From NCBI GenBank assembly GCA_964352215.1, contig CAYGRE010000016.1, positions 14,783 to 78,782 of the forward strand: a stretch of 64,000 nucleotides of DNA, read 5' to 3'. The position numbers and the translations under genes are program-made. This stretch comes from CAWUKT01 sp964352215. GTDB lineage: Bacteria; Bacteroidota; Bacteroidia; J057; JADKCL01. Positions 26,037 to 34,950 of this stretch are shown piece after piece. The notes under the pieces were generated by a model. It searched no databases. It was not told where the DNA came from and saw only the letters and a program-made list of their open reading frames with translations. Position 1 is the first letter of the stretch; each line of letters begins with the position of its first letter.

Positions 26037-27701
26037 TCAGGTTTGGATTACACCGACATTATAGGGTGGAATAACTGGATTGTGAGAAGCTACCTCAATC
26101 CCGGTAGAGATGATTGATCTGGTATCCACTGGATGAATGATTCCGTCTACCCACAACCTGGCGGCTGCGTAATAGGGAGAAATCTGGGCATTGTATCTTT
26201 CAGTGATCTCTTTGAGCATTTCTTGTTGGTCCTCCTCGCTGATCTCCAATCCCTTCTTCTTCATGGATGATACCTGTATTTGCAGCAGCGTCTTCGCTGC
26301 GGATTCACCACTCATTACCGCCATTTCAGCACTCGGCCAAGCAAAGATAAGCCGGGGGTCGTAGGCCTTGCCACACATTGCGTAATTGCCCGCTCCATAA
26401 GAATTACCAATGATAAAGGTAAACTTAGGCACTACAGAGTTTGCCATAGCAGATACGAGCTTCGCACCATCTTTGATGATCCCGCCATGCTCTGCACGTG
26501 ACCCTACCATAAATCCAGTCACATCCTGGAGAAAAACCAGCGGGATTCTTTTCTGATTGCAGTTCATGATGAAGCGTGCCGCTTTGTCCGCAGAATCAGA
26601 ATAGATCACTCCCCCTACCTGCATCTCGCCTTTCTTACTTTTCACCACCTGGCGCTGATTGGCAACGATACCAACTGACCAACCGTCAACATAGGCGTAA
26701 CCGGTGATAATGGACTGCCCATATCCTTCTTTGTATTCATCCCAACTATCCCGGTCAATGATCCTTTCGATGATGTCCCGCATGTCGTAAGCCGCCTTAC
26801 GGCTATCAGGCAGGATTCCGAGCACTTCACGGGGATCAAATCTTGGGAGGGAAGGATTCGTTCGTTTAAAAACATTGGTTGGTGGACGATTGATCTTTGC
26901 AATCAATGAACGAATCCGTATCAGCGCAGATTTATCGTCAGGAACCTTATAATCGGTAACGCCCGAGATTTCACAATGGGTAGTCGCACCTCCCAAAGTT
27001 TCATTGTCAATGGTTTCTCCGATGGCGGAGCGTACGAGGTAAGAACCTGCAAGGAATACAGACCCTGTGCCATCAACAATCATGGCCTCATCGCTCATGA
27101 TCGGGAGATAAGCTCCACCTGCAACACAGGGCCCCATGATGGCTGCCAGTTGCGGAATCCCCATGGAACTCATCACCGCATTGTTCCGAAATATTCTACC
27201 AAAATGCTCTTTGTCTGGAAAAATCTCGTCCTGCATGGGAAGGAATACGCCAGCAGAATCTACAAGATAGATGATGGGCAAATGGTTTTCCATGGCGATT
27301 TCCTGAGCCCTCAGGTTTTTCTTTCCCGCCATGGGAAACCACGCGCCAGCCTTCACCGTTGCATCATTGGCAACAATCATGCAAAGCTGACCTGACACTT
27401 TCCCAATCCCTGTTACCACCCCTGCTGAAGGACAACCTCCATATTCTTCATACATACCATCAGCAGCAAGTGCCCCGATCTCCATGAACTTATAGCGATC
27501 ATCCAGCAGATAGGCAATTCGCTCCCGGGCAGTCATTTTACCTTTGGCCTTGTGCTTATCGGTGGATTTTTTGCCTCCACCCTTCTTGACTTCATCCAGC
27601 CTTCCTTCTAACCTGCGAAGAAGTTCACGATTGTGATCTTCATTCTTATTGAATTCAAGGTCATTGTCCTCGAAAGCTCTCTCGTAACTATTATTTTCCA
27701 T
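26037..27701 (-). CDS. Acyl-CoA carboxylase carboxyltransferase (beta) subunit
   Basis: 554 residues from ATG 27701; a TTG two codons upstream is not needed. Two-lobed crotonase-like carboxyltransferase: N-lobe 'GKMTARERIAYLLDDRYKFM', 'GGCPSAGVVTGIGKVSG' and 'GPCVAGGAYLPIMSDE'; C-lobe 'VFLQDVTGFMVG' and 'SYGAGNYAMCGKAYDPRLIF'. The Gly-Gly oxyanion turns in both lobes are kept. Closest by pattern to methylcrotonoyl-CoA or propionyl-CoA carboxylase beta subunits (leucine or propionate metabolism). It moves CO2 from carboxybiotin to the acyl-CoA. The biotin-carrying alpha subunit is not nearby, so the exact substrate is open. Confidence 0.9.
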   Translation of the reverse strand: MENNSYERAFEDNDLEFNKNEDHNRELLRRLEGRLDEVKKGGGKKSTDKHKAKGKMTARERIAYLLDDRYKFMEIGALAADGMYEEYGGCPSAGVVTGIGKVSGQLCMIVANDATVKAGAWFPMAGKKNLRAQEIAMENHLPIIYLVDSAGVFLPMQDEIFPDKEHFGRIFRNNAVMSSMGIPQLAAIMGPCVAGGAYLPIMSDEAMIVDGTGSVFLAGSYLVRSAIGETIDNETLGGATTHCEISGVTDYKVPDDKSALIRIRSLIAKINRPPTNVFKRTNPSLPRFDPREVLGILPDSRKAAYDMRDIIERIIDRDSWDEYKEGYGQSIITGYAYVDGWSVGIVANQRQVVKSKKGEMQVGGVIYSDSADKAARFIMNCNQKRIPLVFLQDVTGFMVGSRAEHGGIIKDGAKLVSAMANSVVPKFTFIIGNSYGAGNYAMCGKAYDPRLIFAWPSAEMAVMSGESAAKTLLQIQVSSMKKKGLEISEEDQQEMLKEITERYNAQISPYYAAARLWVDGIIHPVDTRSIISTGIEVASHNPVIPPYNVGVIQT

Positions 27702-27835
27702 GGACAAGAAATTTAAGTGGAGAAGGGGGTATTTACAAGCATTGGGGAAATAAGACCACTAATTCTCTGGGAATCAACTGGAAATAGATTCAACACAAAG
27801 AAGTCAATCGGATTCGGTTATGAGAAAAAAGGGCA

Positions 27836-27923
27836 AAAAAAGTGCGGTGTCTCACTGATCAACCATCTAAGGCTGCTTCCTTCCGGACCTGACCTGATTC
27901 AATAGGATCTAGTAGCACCGCAA
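27836..27923 (-). ncRNA. ffs: Bacterial small signal recognition particle RNA (4.5S type)
   Basis: On the minus strand the near-universal domain IV core GGTCCGGAAGGAAGCAGCC is present (about 27870-27888), preceded by AATCAGGTCA. The ends pair as TGCGGTG (from + 27916-27922) with CACCGCA (from + 27843-27849), closing a hairpin of about 80 nt, and seven U residues follow (+ 27835-27841), giving a terminator-like 3' end. This RNA binds Ffh to target nascent membrane and secreted proteins. It lies between ribD (divergent) and the carboxylase beta gene (same strand). Any small reading frame drawn through this stretch is spurious. Confidence 0.93.
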
Positions 27924-28004
27924 GACAAAGGTAAATGAGAAGTTTGAATTCACAAAGGTATTCTTAGCTTTTTTCATGAACAGGGAAACTATATTTTTGA
28001 CAAC

Positions 28005-29054
28005 ATGGATCCATTCTTAAAAAGATGTCTCGATCTGGCCAGAATTCCAGGTGCTTATGTAGAACCCAATCCCAGGGTAGGTGCGGTAGTGGTTCACAAA
28101 GGATCCATAATTGGGGAGGGCTGGCACGAATTATACGGAGCTCCCCATGCAGAGGTCAATGCGGTCAATTCCGTAAAGGACAAATCTTTACTGCCCCTGT
28201 CTACCCTTTATGTTTCCCTCGAACCCTGTAACCACCATGGAAAAACCCCTCCTTGCACCCAGCTCATCTTAAAATCCCGGATTCCCAAGGTTGTGATCGG
28301 GGCCCTCGACCCAAATCCCAAAATGGCGGGAAGTTCGGTGGCACTCCTGAGATCCAAAGGAGTTGAGGTAGTTGTGAATGATTCACCTGCTCCCTTTTGG
28401 GAGCTCAACAAGCATTTCCAGTACAATCAATTGACCCAACTCCCCTTTATCACGCTTAAGTGGGCCGAAAGCACCGATGGCTTCATCGCAGGTTTATCCA
28501 ACCAGGAAAAGCCCCTGCAAACAACCATCTCCCCCCCTTTTTTATCCCGTTGGGTACACTTCCTTAGGCACGAACACCAGGCCATTATGGTGGGTAAACA
28601 CACAGTAATTACAGATGATCCCGCCCTTACAACGCGCAAGTGGCCTGGTTACAGTCCGCTAAAGATTTTCTTTGACCGTCAGTTGGAAATACCCCTCACT
28701 GCAAAAATTTACAATTCCGGTCCGGTAGTAGTCATAAATGAACTCCGCAACGAGGTCGTGGGAAATGCCACCTACTTCGTTCCCGTGGAGGAGGAAGCAT
28801 TTTTGGAGCTCAAGATGCTATTGACCGAACTGTATGGAAGACTTGGGATCGGTAGTATCCTGGTTGAGGGAGGAAAAAATCTATTGGACCAATTTATTGA
28901 CCAAGAGATCTGGAACGAGATTTGGAGAAATGTAGGAGATGAACAATTGGGGAATGGAATCAAGGCACCAGCTGGATATGGCAATATGAATTGGGTTCCA
29001 GATGCTCACGGTCAACTTTGGCACAAAAAGAATCCGGCGCTCAGGTTGCCCTGA
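28005..29054 (+). CDS. ribD: Bifunctional riboflavin biosynthesis deaminase/reductase RibD
   Basis: 349 residues, normal length. The N-terminal deaminase domain has zinc ligands His48-Ala-Glu50 ('GAPHAEVNAV') and Cys75/Cys84 ('SLEPCNHHGKTPPC'). The C-terminal reductase domain starts near 145 ('LPFITLKWAESTDGFIAG') and contains 'HEHQAIMVGKHTVITDDPAL' and 'GIGSILVEGGKNLLDQF'. It catalyses the second and third steps of riboflavin synthesis from the GTP-derived diaminopyrimidine. No other rib genes adjoin it, as often seen in Bacteroidota. Divergent from the SRP RNA. A hairpin (AATCCGGC / GCCGGATT, 29031-29066) overlaps the stop codon. Confidence 0.96.
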   Translation: MDPFLKRCLDLARIPGAYVEPNPRVGAVVVHKGSIIGEGWHELYGAPHAEVNAVNSVKDKSLLPLSTLYVSLEPCNHHGKTPPCTQLILKSRIPKVVIGALDPNPKMAGSSVALLRSKGVEVVVNDSPAPFWELNKHFQYNQLTQLPFITLKWAESTDGFIAGLSNQEKPLQTTISPPFLSRWVHFLRHEHQAIMVGKHTVITDDPALTTRKWPGYSPLKIFFDRQLEIPLTAKIYNSGPVVVINELRNEVVGNATYFVPVEEEAFLELKMLLTELYGRLGIGSILVEGGKNLLDQFIDQEIWNEIWRNVGDEQLGNGIKAPAGYGNMNWVPDAHGQLWHKKNPALRLP

Positions 29055-29076
29055 GGTTGCCGGATTCGGTGTAATT

Positions 29077-29094
29077 GGGTCCATCAACGGACCC
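29077..29094. terminator. Small hairpin between ribD and minus-strand small ORFs
   Basis: GGGTCC (29077-29082) pairs with GGACCC (29089-29094). Together with the AATCCGGC / GCCGGATT hairpin (29031-29066) it separates ribD from two possible small minus-strand genes. No U-run on either side, so termination is tentative. Confidence 0.35.
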
Positions 29095-29119
29095 TCCAAT
29101 AGGTTTGCAAGGTTGCTTG

Positions 29120-29209
29120 TTAGTATGTGAGGCTCGCTTTTATAGGGTCAGTTGCTTGGGATCTACACCAGGTTTTCGGATAGTAAGGATCGTTCAGGCT
29201 GAAATTCAT
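29120..29209 (-). CDS. Possible 29-residue small protein
   Basis: Reading frame of 29 codons, ATG 29209 to TAA 29120, starting 2 bp after the stop of the 40-codon frame upstream. Sequence includes 'MNFSLNDPYYPKTWC', with non-random aromatic/Pro content. A purine-rich GGGAAAG lies upstream of the ATG. The tight spacing suggests translational coupling if either frame is real. No family recognised. It is the only content seen in this part of the 468-bp gap between ribD and the next gene. Confidence 0.25.
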   Translation of the reverse strand: MNFSLNDPYYPKTWCRSQATDPIKASLTY

Positions 29210-29211
29210 GG

Positions 29212-29334
29212 TTAAGCTTTCCCGTCGGTAAACGCTGATATTTCAATGTTCCAAAGTGTCTGGTTTTGCTCGTCGGCATGTTGTCTGCCGCCTGGTCTCG
29301 TTTTAGAACTTATTTTGTGTTTCGTTTTTTTCAT
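29212..29334 (-). CDS. Possible 40-residue basic small protein
   Basis: Reading frame of 40 codons, ATG 29334 to TAA 29212. A good Shine-Dalgarno AAGGA sits about 7 bp before the ATG. The N-terminus is strongly basic ('MKKTKHKISSKTRPGGRQ') and the end is 'QTLWNIEISAFTDGKA'. The frame lies head-to-head with the 496-residue gene and tail-to-tail with ribD. No family recognised; could be a short secreted or nucleic-acid-binding peptide, or a remnant. Confidence 0.35.
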   Translation of the reverse strand: MKKTKHKISSKTRPGGRQHADEQNQTLWNIEISAFTDGKA

Positions 29335-29522
29335 TGTATTTCCTTGACAATTCAAAGGTGCAGGTTAGCCTCCAAATTTCCCTGAACGAAAATCTCCCAT
29401 TCATACAATGAGTATTCACCATACATCCCGCCTATTCATATTAAAACCAAAAATAAGCTCTATATTGGAAACGAATAATTACAACGGGAAACACACCTGT
29501 CCCTTCAATAAAATCTCAAACC

Positions 29523-31013
29523 GTGGAAAAAAGGAAGATTATTCAATGGCTGAGACGTCTTGCCCCAGAGGAACGACATCAATTTTCAGAGTTTCTCAGA
29601 TCCTCCCTCCATAGCAACCGTCCCCAATTGGGTCAGATGATGGACCTGCTGATTGCGTTCTTTTTTGACCAGCCAGGAGAAGAGGTTAGCAATGAAGCCT
29701 ACTGGGCACTGGTATACCCTGACAAACCCTACAATGCCAATTTGCTGAACCGATTGTTGTCCGAAATGACAGGAGAGTTGAAGTCCTTTCTGGGACTGCT
29801 TCAGTACCAAAAAGATGTGGCCCTGCAACAGGTCAGTCTGATGCGGGAATACCGGGAACGAGATTGGGAGGATGTAATTCCAAAGGAAATTGTCAAAGCC
29901 CATACAAAGCTGGACGCTGAGATACCAAGGAACGAAGAGTACTACCATGCAAAATTGCAATTGGCGGTAGAGCGGATGTACTACGACTCCCAAAACCTTG
30001 GAAAAGTTCCAGGACCGATTTTTCAAGATAATATTGATAAACTGGAAATTTACTTCGTGCTGCGCCTCCTGAAGTTCAGAATGTACAGCAGCCAACACGA
30101 CAGGATGCACAGAACGGATCACAAAATCAGATTCCAAGCTCAACTCTGGCCTGAATTTGCGGCAAACAATCTTCCCGAATCAGAAATGGTAAGCATCTAT
30201 TGGCTTGTAGAAGTGCTCAAATTGGAAAAAGATCAGGTGAAATCCTTTGAGGAGTATCTGGACCTGTTAATGAGAATCACCCCCGACTACCAAAATGATC
30301 CTGGCCCTCACCGAATCTCCAAGCAAGAATGCGAAGATCTATATATTGTTGGGCAGAACCATTGTACATTAGGGATAAACAGAGGAGAAAATCAATTCGG
30401 CGAATATTTCATTAAACTAAATTCTAAGGGTTTAAAAAGTGGGGTGCTCTTGACCACTGGCCAAGTTAAAGCCGTTATTTTTGTCCAGATGATAATCCCA
30501 CTGATCAAGTTGAAGAAGTTTCAATGGGCTCAGGATTTTATCCAGAATTACAGTCATTTGATCAGACAAGAAGAAAGGGAATCGACTATCCTATTCCTGA
30601 ATGCCAGCATCTATTTTGCCATGGGTAAGTATACTTTGGCAAAGAAATATTTCCTGAAGACTAAGAACTTATTCTCCATTTCCACACCGTTAGGTATCAA
30701 TTTGAACTTAAGGCAAATGTTATGTCGCCTATATTTCGAAGAAGGTGACTTTGAAGCGTTTCTTTATGAAGCCAACGCATTCCTGACCTTTACCCGCCGC
30801 AACAAGTTCTTCTCACAAGCGAAATTTCGCCGTTACCAGGAATTCGTCCGGCTTTCCAAAAGCCTCGAGAGAATCATTCACAGTCCATCGGGCGAAAAGA
30901 AAACCAGGAAACTTCTAGCACTCAAGGATGAGGTTTCAAGTGCACCGGCATTAACCGCTAAGAGTTGGCTCCTGGAGAAAATAGAAAATGAAATGGGGCT
31001 GAACCATTGCTGA
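29523..31013 (+). CDS. Unrecognised 496-residue helical protein
   Basis: Starts at GTG 29523 ('(V)EKRKIIQWLRRLAPEERHQ'); there is no ATG before residue 40. The protein is almost entirely alpha-helical, with no signal peptide or transmembrane helix. Segments such as 'LFLNASIYFAMGKYTLAKKY' and 'LRQMLCRLYFEEGDFEAFLY' look like degenerate TPR/HEAT helix pairs in the C-terminal half. The N-terminal 'RRLAPEERHQFSEFLRSSL' is a recurrent opening in Bacteroidota hypothetical proteins but I cannot name the family. Cytosolic scaffold or regulator is a guess. Monocistronic; its stop codon lies inside a terminator hairpin. Confidence 0.65.
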   Translation: MEKRKIIQWLRRLAPEERHQFSEFLRSSLHSNRPQLGQMMDLLIAFFFDQPGEEVSNEAYWALVYPDKPYNANLLNRLLSEMTGELKSFLGLLQYQKDVALQQVSLMREYRERDWEDVIPKEIVKAHTKLDAEIPRNEEYYHAKLQLAVERMYYDSQNLGKVPGPIFQDNIDKLEIYFVLRLLKFRMYSSQHDRMHRTDHKIRFQAQLWPEFAANNLPESEMVSIYWLVEVLKLEKDQVKSFEEYLDLLMRITPDYQNDPGPHRISKQECEDLYIVGQNHCTLGINRGENQFGEYFIKLNSKGLKSGVLLTTGQVKAVIFVQMIIPLIKLKKFQWAQDFIQNYSHLIRQEERESTILFLNASIYFAMGKYTLAKKYFLKTKNLFSISTPLGINLNLRQMLCRLYFEEGDFEAFLYEANAFLTFTRRNKFFSQAKFRRYQEFVRLSKSLERIIHSPSGEKKTRKLLALKDEVSSAPALTAKSWLLEKIENEMGLNHC

Positions 31014-31026
31014 TCAGCCCCAAATT
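30995..31026. terminator. Terminator hairpin between convergent genes
   Basis: GGGGCTGA (30995-31002) pairs with TCAGCCCC (31014-31021), 11-nt loop, followed by AAATTTTCTT. The stop codon of the 496-residue gene lies in the loop. The next gene converges from the other strand and ends at 31031. Confidence 0.65.
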
Positions 31027-31030
31027 TTCT

Positions 31031-31483
31031 TTACAAGTCAGCCATGTCAACTGCAACAATACCATCGTTAATGCTGACCCTCGCCACTCCGACCAAAACA
31101 TCTCCTTCATCAAAGATATTGATCTCGCCTACGGTATGATCTCCGCTTTGTGGAGCATCGACCAGAACCACCATCAATTGGGTTCCTGTCGCATCCAACT
31201 GAGCCCCCATGAAAGCCTCTGGATACTCGGCGATAAATGTCGTGTTCATGTCAAGGTCAATTGACCCGCCAGGAACATAGTAGTTAAGGCTTACAGTAAT
31301 TGTGCTCTGATTGAGCTTCCATTCGATTCTCTGAACCTGGGCATCCAGGGTCACCGCAGGAAGTTTCCCCCCTGTAAAGGCCATTAGGACCAATCCCAGA
31401 GCCATGCCCAGTGTGTTTCTTACAAATCTTTTTTTGCCCACCATGAAGCCTTGCTTCATGACAGTAATGCTTTGCTTTGTCAT
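31031..31483 (-). CDS. Small exported protein of unknown function
   Basis: 150 residues from ATG 31483; Met9 or Met14 are alternative starts closer to the signal sequence. N-terminal positively charged stretch ('KQGFMVGKKRFVR') and hydrophobic segment ('NTLGMALGLVLMAFTGG') fit a signal peptide or anchor. The mature part is beta-strand rich and acidic ('STITVSLNYYVPGG', 'GEINIFDEGDVLVGVARVSI'). No cysteine, no known motif. Convergent with the 496-residue protein. Function unknown. Confidence 0.55.
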   Translation of the reverse strand: MTKQSITVMKQGFMVGKKRFVRNTLGMALGLVLMAFTGGKLPAVTLDAQVQRIEWKLNQSTITVSLNYYVPGGSIDLDMNTTFIAEYPEAFMGAQLDATGTQLMVVLVDAPQSGDHTVGEINIFDEGDVLVGVARVSINDGIVAVDMADL

Positions 31484-31840
31484 GGATATAACGGTTAGTT
31501 AAAAAATGCGATTCCGGATCCCCAATGGGGACAGACACTCAGGCTATCATCCTGAGATATAAAAAACAATGATCCAATTCACAGTACGTCCCACCTCATA
31601 GAGGAAAAAGAATACTTCATCACCGAATTCATTTGGATCACTGCATATTCAAAGCAAGGGAGCTAGTGCATACAATGGCTATAATTCATCTTTGTGGTCT
31701 ATAATGGGTTTACTTTGTTAGGTACTATTATATACGTATATGGTTCGTTTGTGTTGCAAGAGTGAGTGATTTTCTTCACTTTTTTTTCACCTTTTTTTCG
31801 ATCCGTATAGTTTGAAAGTTCAGTAATCAAAAACGACCGG
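31484..31840. other. Gap of 357 bp upstream of the small exported protein
   Basis: AT-rich, between two minus-strand genes. No protein-like reading frame and no RNA family recognised. It ends with two T-runs (TTTTTTTTCACCTTTTTTTC, about 31780-31799). It probably holds the promoter of the small exported protein. Confidence 0.4.
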
Positions 31841-32626
31841 TTAACGGTCCGGGAAAAAGCCAAATACGGCACTTCCACTCCCCGTCATAGCTGCATAAAC
31901 AGCTCCTTCCTGGTAGAGCTTCTCCACCTCCTGTTGTATACCCGGAATTCGAGGAAAGACGGACGTCTCAAGGTCGTTCAGCACACTTCCCCTCCAACTC
32001 GTTATTGGTTGCCGGAGCAGCTCCTTGAGCGGAGCCTCATGACTAATCGCAGCCAGGTCAAGACCTGCATAAGCTTCCGGGGTACCCGAGTGCCAGGATT
32101 GCGGCCGAACCTCCAGGCGATAGCCTTTCAGGTCAATCTCCAGTATCTCAAACCGGTTTCCAATCCCGGTCGCATACAAAGGCTCTCCATAGATAAAGAA
32201 TGGAACATCAGCCCCTAAAGGTTCCGCCAAGGCGGCAAGATCATCTCTGGAAAGCCCCAGATCGTACAACAGGTTGATTGCCAATATTACCCCTGCCGCA
32301 TCGGAAGAACCTCCTCCCAGGCCTGCTCCAGAAGGAATCCCTTTTTGAACAACTACCTTAACTCCCTCCACTTGATTCGGATAGTGATCAGCCAGCAAGC
32401 GCCACGCTTTCCAGACCAGATTCTTCTTCAGCGGCACATCCTCCTTGAAGCCTGGCATTTCTACTGAACAATTATTTCCATCGGCCTTTTCTACCCTCAA
32501 ATCATCAAAAAGTTCCGGGACAGGGTAGAACAGTGTTTCCAGCAAATGGTATCCATTCGGGAGACGCCCCATGATATGAAGCCCTAAATTGATCTTCGCT
32601 ATACATCTTAGTTCGATCTGGTTCAT
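31841..32626 (-). CDS. ispE: 4-diphosphocytidyl-2-C-methyl-D-erythritol kinase
   Basis: 261 residues, slightly shorter than E. coli IspE. GHMP-kinase motifs: substrate-binding N-terminus 'RCIAKINLGLHIMGRLPNGY', ATP loop 'PSGAGLGGGSSDAAG' and the C-terminal 'AAMTGSGSAVFGFF'. It phosphorylates CDP-methylerythritol, the fourth step of the MEP isoprenoid pathway, in the cytosol. No other MEP genes are adjacent. ATG start; divergent from the aminotransferase gene (60 bp between starts). Confidence 0.96.
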   Translation of the reverse strand: MNQIELRCIAKINLGLHIMGRLPNGYHLLETLFYPVPELFDDLRVEKADGNNCSVEMPGFKEDVPLKKNLVWKAWRLLADHYPNQVEGVKVVVQKGIPSGAGLGGGSSDAAGVILAINLLYDLGLSRDDLAALAEPLGADVPFFIYGEPLYATGIGNRFEILEIDLKGYRLEVRPQSWHSGTPEAYAGLDLAAISHEAPLKELLRQPITSWRGSVLNDLETSVFPRIPGIQQEVEKLYQEGAVYAAMTGSGSAVFGFFPDR

Positions 32627-32686
32627 TCCTGCAAAGGTAATTAGTGATCCCCTCCGATTAGCAAGAAAATGTATTAAATTCGCGGG

Positions 32687-33880
32687 ATGAAAGGATCAGA
32701 TCGGCTAGATGCGTTATCAGAATCAGCAACCCTTGCAATGTCCAAACGGGTCAGGGAACTCATCGCTCTTGGACAAGACATCATTGGCTTGACATTAGGT
32801 GAACCGGATTTTGACACCCCTGATCATATTTGTGAGGCTGCAATCCAGGCCATACGAGAAAGTGATACCCACTATCCCCCAGTCGCCGGGAAACCGGAGT
32901 TGCGCAACGCCGTAGCCCAACGTTACCAAAAAGAGCTGGGCCTCTCATATACCGCAGCCAATGTCATGGTTTCAACGGGCGCAAAGCAATCCCTGGTAAA
33001 CGTAATCATGTCACTGGTCAACCCCGGCGAAGAGGCAATCTTGCTTGCCCCTTATTGGGTTTCCTACCTGGAAATGCTGAAAATGGCCGAAGCCGTACCC
33101 GTTACCGTTCAAACTGGTATCGAAACGGGGTACAAGCTAAAACCTTCAGATCTGGAGGCCGCCATTACTCCCAACACCAAGCTCATTATCTTCAACAATC
33201 CCAGCAACCCTACCGGGGCCAATTATACCCGCGAGGAACTGGAAGGAATTGTCAGCGTTCTGGAGAAATACCCACACGTATATATCATCTCGGATGAGAT
33301 ATACGAGCATATCACCTACGGGCATGCAGCTATATCTATGGCCACATTTCCGAGCATCTTCGACCGCGTCGTGATCATCACCGGAGTTTCCAAGGCTTTC
33401 GCCATGACAGGATGGCGAATTGGGTTTACCATCGCTCCGGAGTGGCTGATTTCCCTGTGTGACAAATACCAGGGGCAGATAACCTCAGGTGCCAGTACCA
33501 TTTCACAGAGAGCGGCCATTGCAGCTGTCTCTGGGAATATGGAACCTACTGAAGCTATGCGGAAAGAATTCGAGCAGCGTAGAGCTTTTGTTTATGCCGC
33601 CTTACAGGAGATTCCCGGAATGAAGACCTACCTCCCGGAAGGAGCATTTTATTTCTACCCTGATCTCTCCGGATTCATTGGCAGAACCGCTCCGAATGGC
33701 GAAAAGATAGCTGATATTGAAGACCTCAGTTCCTATATCCTCGATGTAGGCGGACTGGCAGTTATCCCCGGTACAGCATTTGGAACCGATACCCATATCC
33801 GGATTTCCTATGCCTATGAGATGCACTCCCTTGAAGAAGCCATGAAACGATTAAAGTCTTGCCTGGGAAAATTAAAATAA
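32687..33880 (+). CDS. PLP-dependent aminotransferase, aspartate aminotransferase type (class I)
   Basis: 397 residues, fold type I. Start 'MKGSDRLDALSESATLAMSK' is typical of the subgroup Ib aspartate aminotransferases, with the conserved 'GEPDFDTPDHI', 'NNPSNPTG' (substrate Asn), 'ISDEIYEHI' (PLP Asp/Tyr) and Schiff-base Lys236 in 'GVSKAFAMTGWRIGF'; the carboxylate Arg is in 'HIRISYAYE'. It transfers amino groups between aspartate (or related donors) and 2-oxoglutarate. The downstream kinase gene overlaps its end by 22 bp, so the two are likely co-expressed although not in one known pathway. Confidence 0.92.
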   Translation: MKGSDRLDALSESATLAMSKRVRELIALGQDIIGLTLGEPDFDTPDHICEAAIQAIRESDTHYPPVAGKPELRNAVAQRYQKELGLSYTAANVMVSTGAKQSLVNVIMSLVNPGEEAILLAPYWVSYLEMLKMAEAVPVTVQTGIETGYKLKPSDLEAAITPNTKLIIFNNPSNPTGANYTREELEGIVSVLEKYPHVYIISDEIYEHITYGHAAISMATFPSIFDRVVIITGVSKAFAMTGWRIGFTIAPEWLISLCDKYQGQITSGASTISQRAAIAAVSGNMEPTEAMRKEFEQRRAFVYAALQEIPGMKTYLPEGAFYFYPDLSGFIGRTAPNGEKIADIEDLSSYILDVGGLAVIPGTAFGTDTHIRISYAYEMHSLEEAMKRLKSCLGKLK

Positions 33881-34857
33881 TATCCACAACTGATCGGATC
33901 AATTTCGAAAAGCGAATTCCGGATCTGCACGTCATGGTCATTGGTGACCTGATGCTTGACCGTTACCTGTGGGGAAACGTACACCGAATCTCACCTGAAG
34001 CCCCTGTTCCCGTGGTTGATATCAACCAATCTGAAGACCGTCCCGGTGGAGCGGCAAACGTTGCCTTGAACCTGAAAGCCATGGGAGCAAGCGTTACAGT
34101 GGCTGGTGCCATTGGAAACGACCCTGATGGAGTTATCCTCAAAAAACTCCTTGAAAATAATGGGTTTGAAACAAAGGCGGTCATTACCGATCCTGATCGA
34201 GTGACTACCACCAAAACCAGAATCCTGGGCAACCGCCAGCAGATGCTGAGAATTGACCGGGAGCAAAAAGACAGCCTCAGCCCTGAATGTCGTAAAACCC
34301 TGCTCAAACTGGCTCTGGATTCTTTGGAAAAAGTTGATGTCCTGATTTTCGAAGATTATGACAAAGGCGTGATTACCCCCGATCTCATTGAGGAATTGAT
34401 CTCACGTTGCAATGAAAAAAATATTCCAACCATCGTTGATCCTAAGTTCAACAATTTCTTCTCCTACGCGGATTGCACTCTTTTCAAACCTAATCTGAAA
34501 GAATTGAACGACGGATTGGGCTTGCAAGTCAAGAATACCAACTTAAAAGGTATCCAAGGGGCTGTCAAAGAATTGCGCAAAAGAATGCCTCATCAAAATA
34601 CCCTGATTACACTGAGTGAAAACGGCGTTCTGGCGGTCGGACAATATGAAGATTTTCATATCCCGGCCCACTTCCGAAAGATCACTGATGTTTCGGGAGC
34701 TGGAGATACGGTAGTGGCCCTGATGGGACTGGCCCTCGGCGCCAGGCTTTCCTTGCAAACTGCCGCATCAATTGCCAATCTTGGTGGAGGGCTGGTCTGC
34801 GAAGAGGTCGGAGTTGTCCCCATTGACCGCAACAAACTCCTCCAGGAATTGGCCTAA
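33859..34857 (+). CDS. PfkB-family sugar kinase, D-glycero-beta-D-manno-heptose-7-phosphate kinase type
   Basis: 332 residues from TTG 33859, overlapping the aminotransferase gene by 22 bp; no ATG or GTG exists before the conserved 'VMVIGDLMLDRYLWG'. Ribokinase/PfkB features: 'PEAPVPVVDI', 'RPGGAANVALNLKAMGA' and the catalytic 'DVSGAGDTVVALMGLAL'. Pattern fits the N-terminal kinase domain of HldE/RfaE (HldA type), which phosphorylates heptose-7-phosphate at C1 for lipopolysaccharide core synthesis. No nucleotidyltransferase domain is attached. The exact sugar is inferred. Confidence 0.85.
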   Translation: MPGKIKIISTTDRINFEKRIPDLHVMVIGDLMLDRYLWGNVHRISPEAPVPVVDINQSEDRPGGAANVALNLKAMGASVTVAGAIGNDPDGVILKKLLENNGFETKAVITDPDRVTTTKTRILGNRQQMLRIDREQKDSLSPECRKTLLKLALDSLEKVDVLIFEDYDKGVITPDLIEELISRCNEKNIPTIVDPKFNNFFSYADCTLFKPNLKELNDGLGLQVKNTNLKGIQGAVKELRKRMPHQNTLITLSENGVLAVGQYEDFHIPAHFRKITDVSGAGDTVVALMGLALGARLSLQTAASIANLGGGLVCEEVGVVPIDRNKLLQELA

Positions 34858-34950
34858 GACTCAGATATAAGTCTATTATAAGCTATTGTGCCTGCAAAGG
34901 CTTTCCTTTTTCCAAGACTCCCTCTATTTTTGTTGCCTTATTAAAACCAC

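Noticed and set aside
27717..27905. 62-codon plus-strand frame
   Set aside because: Lies across the SRP RNA on the opposite strand.
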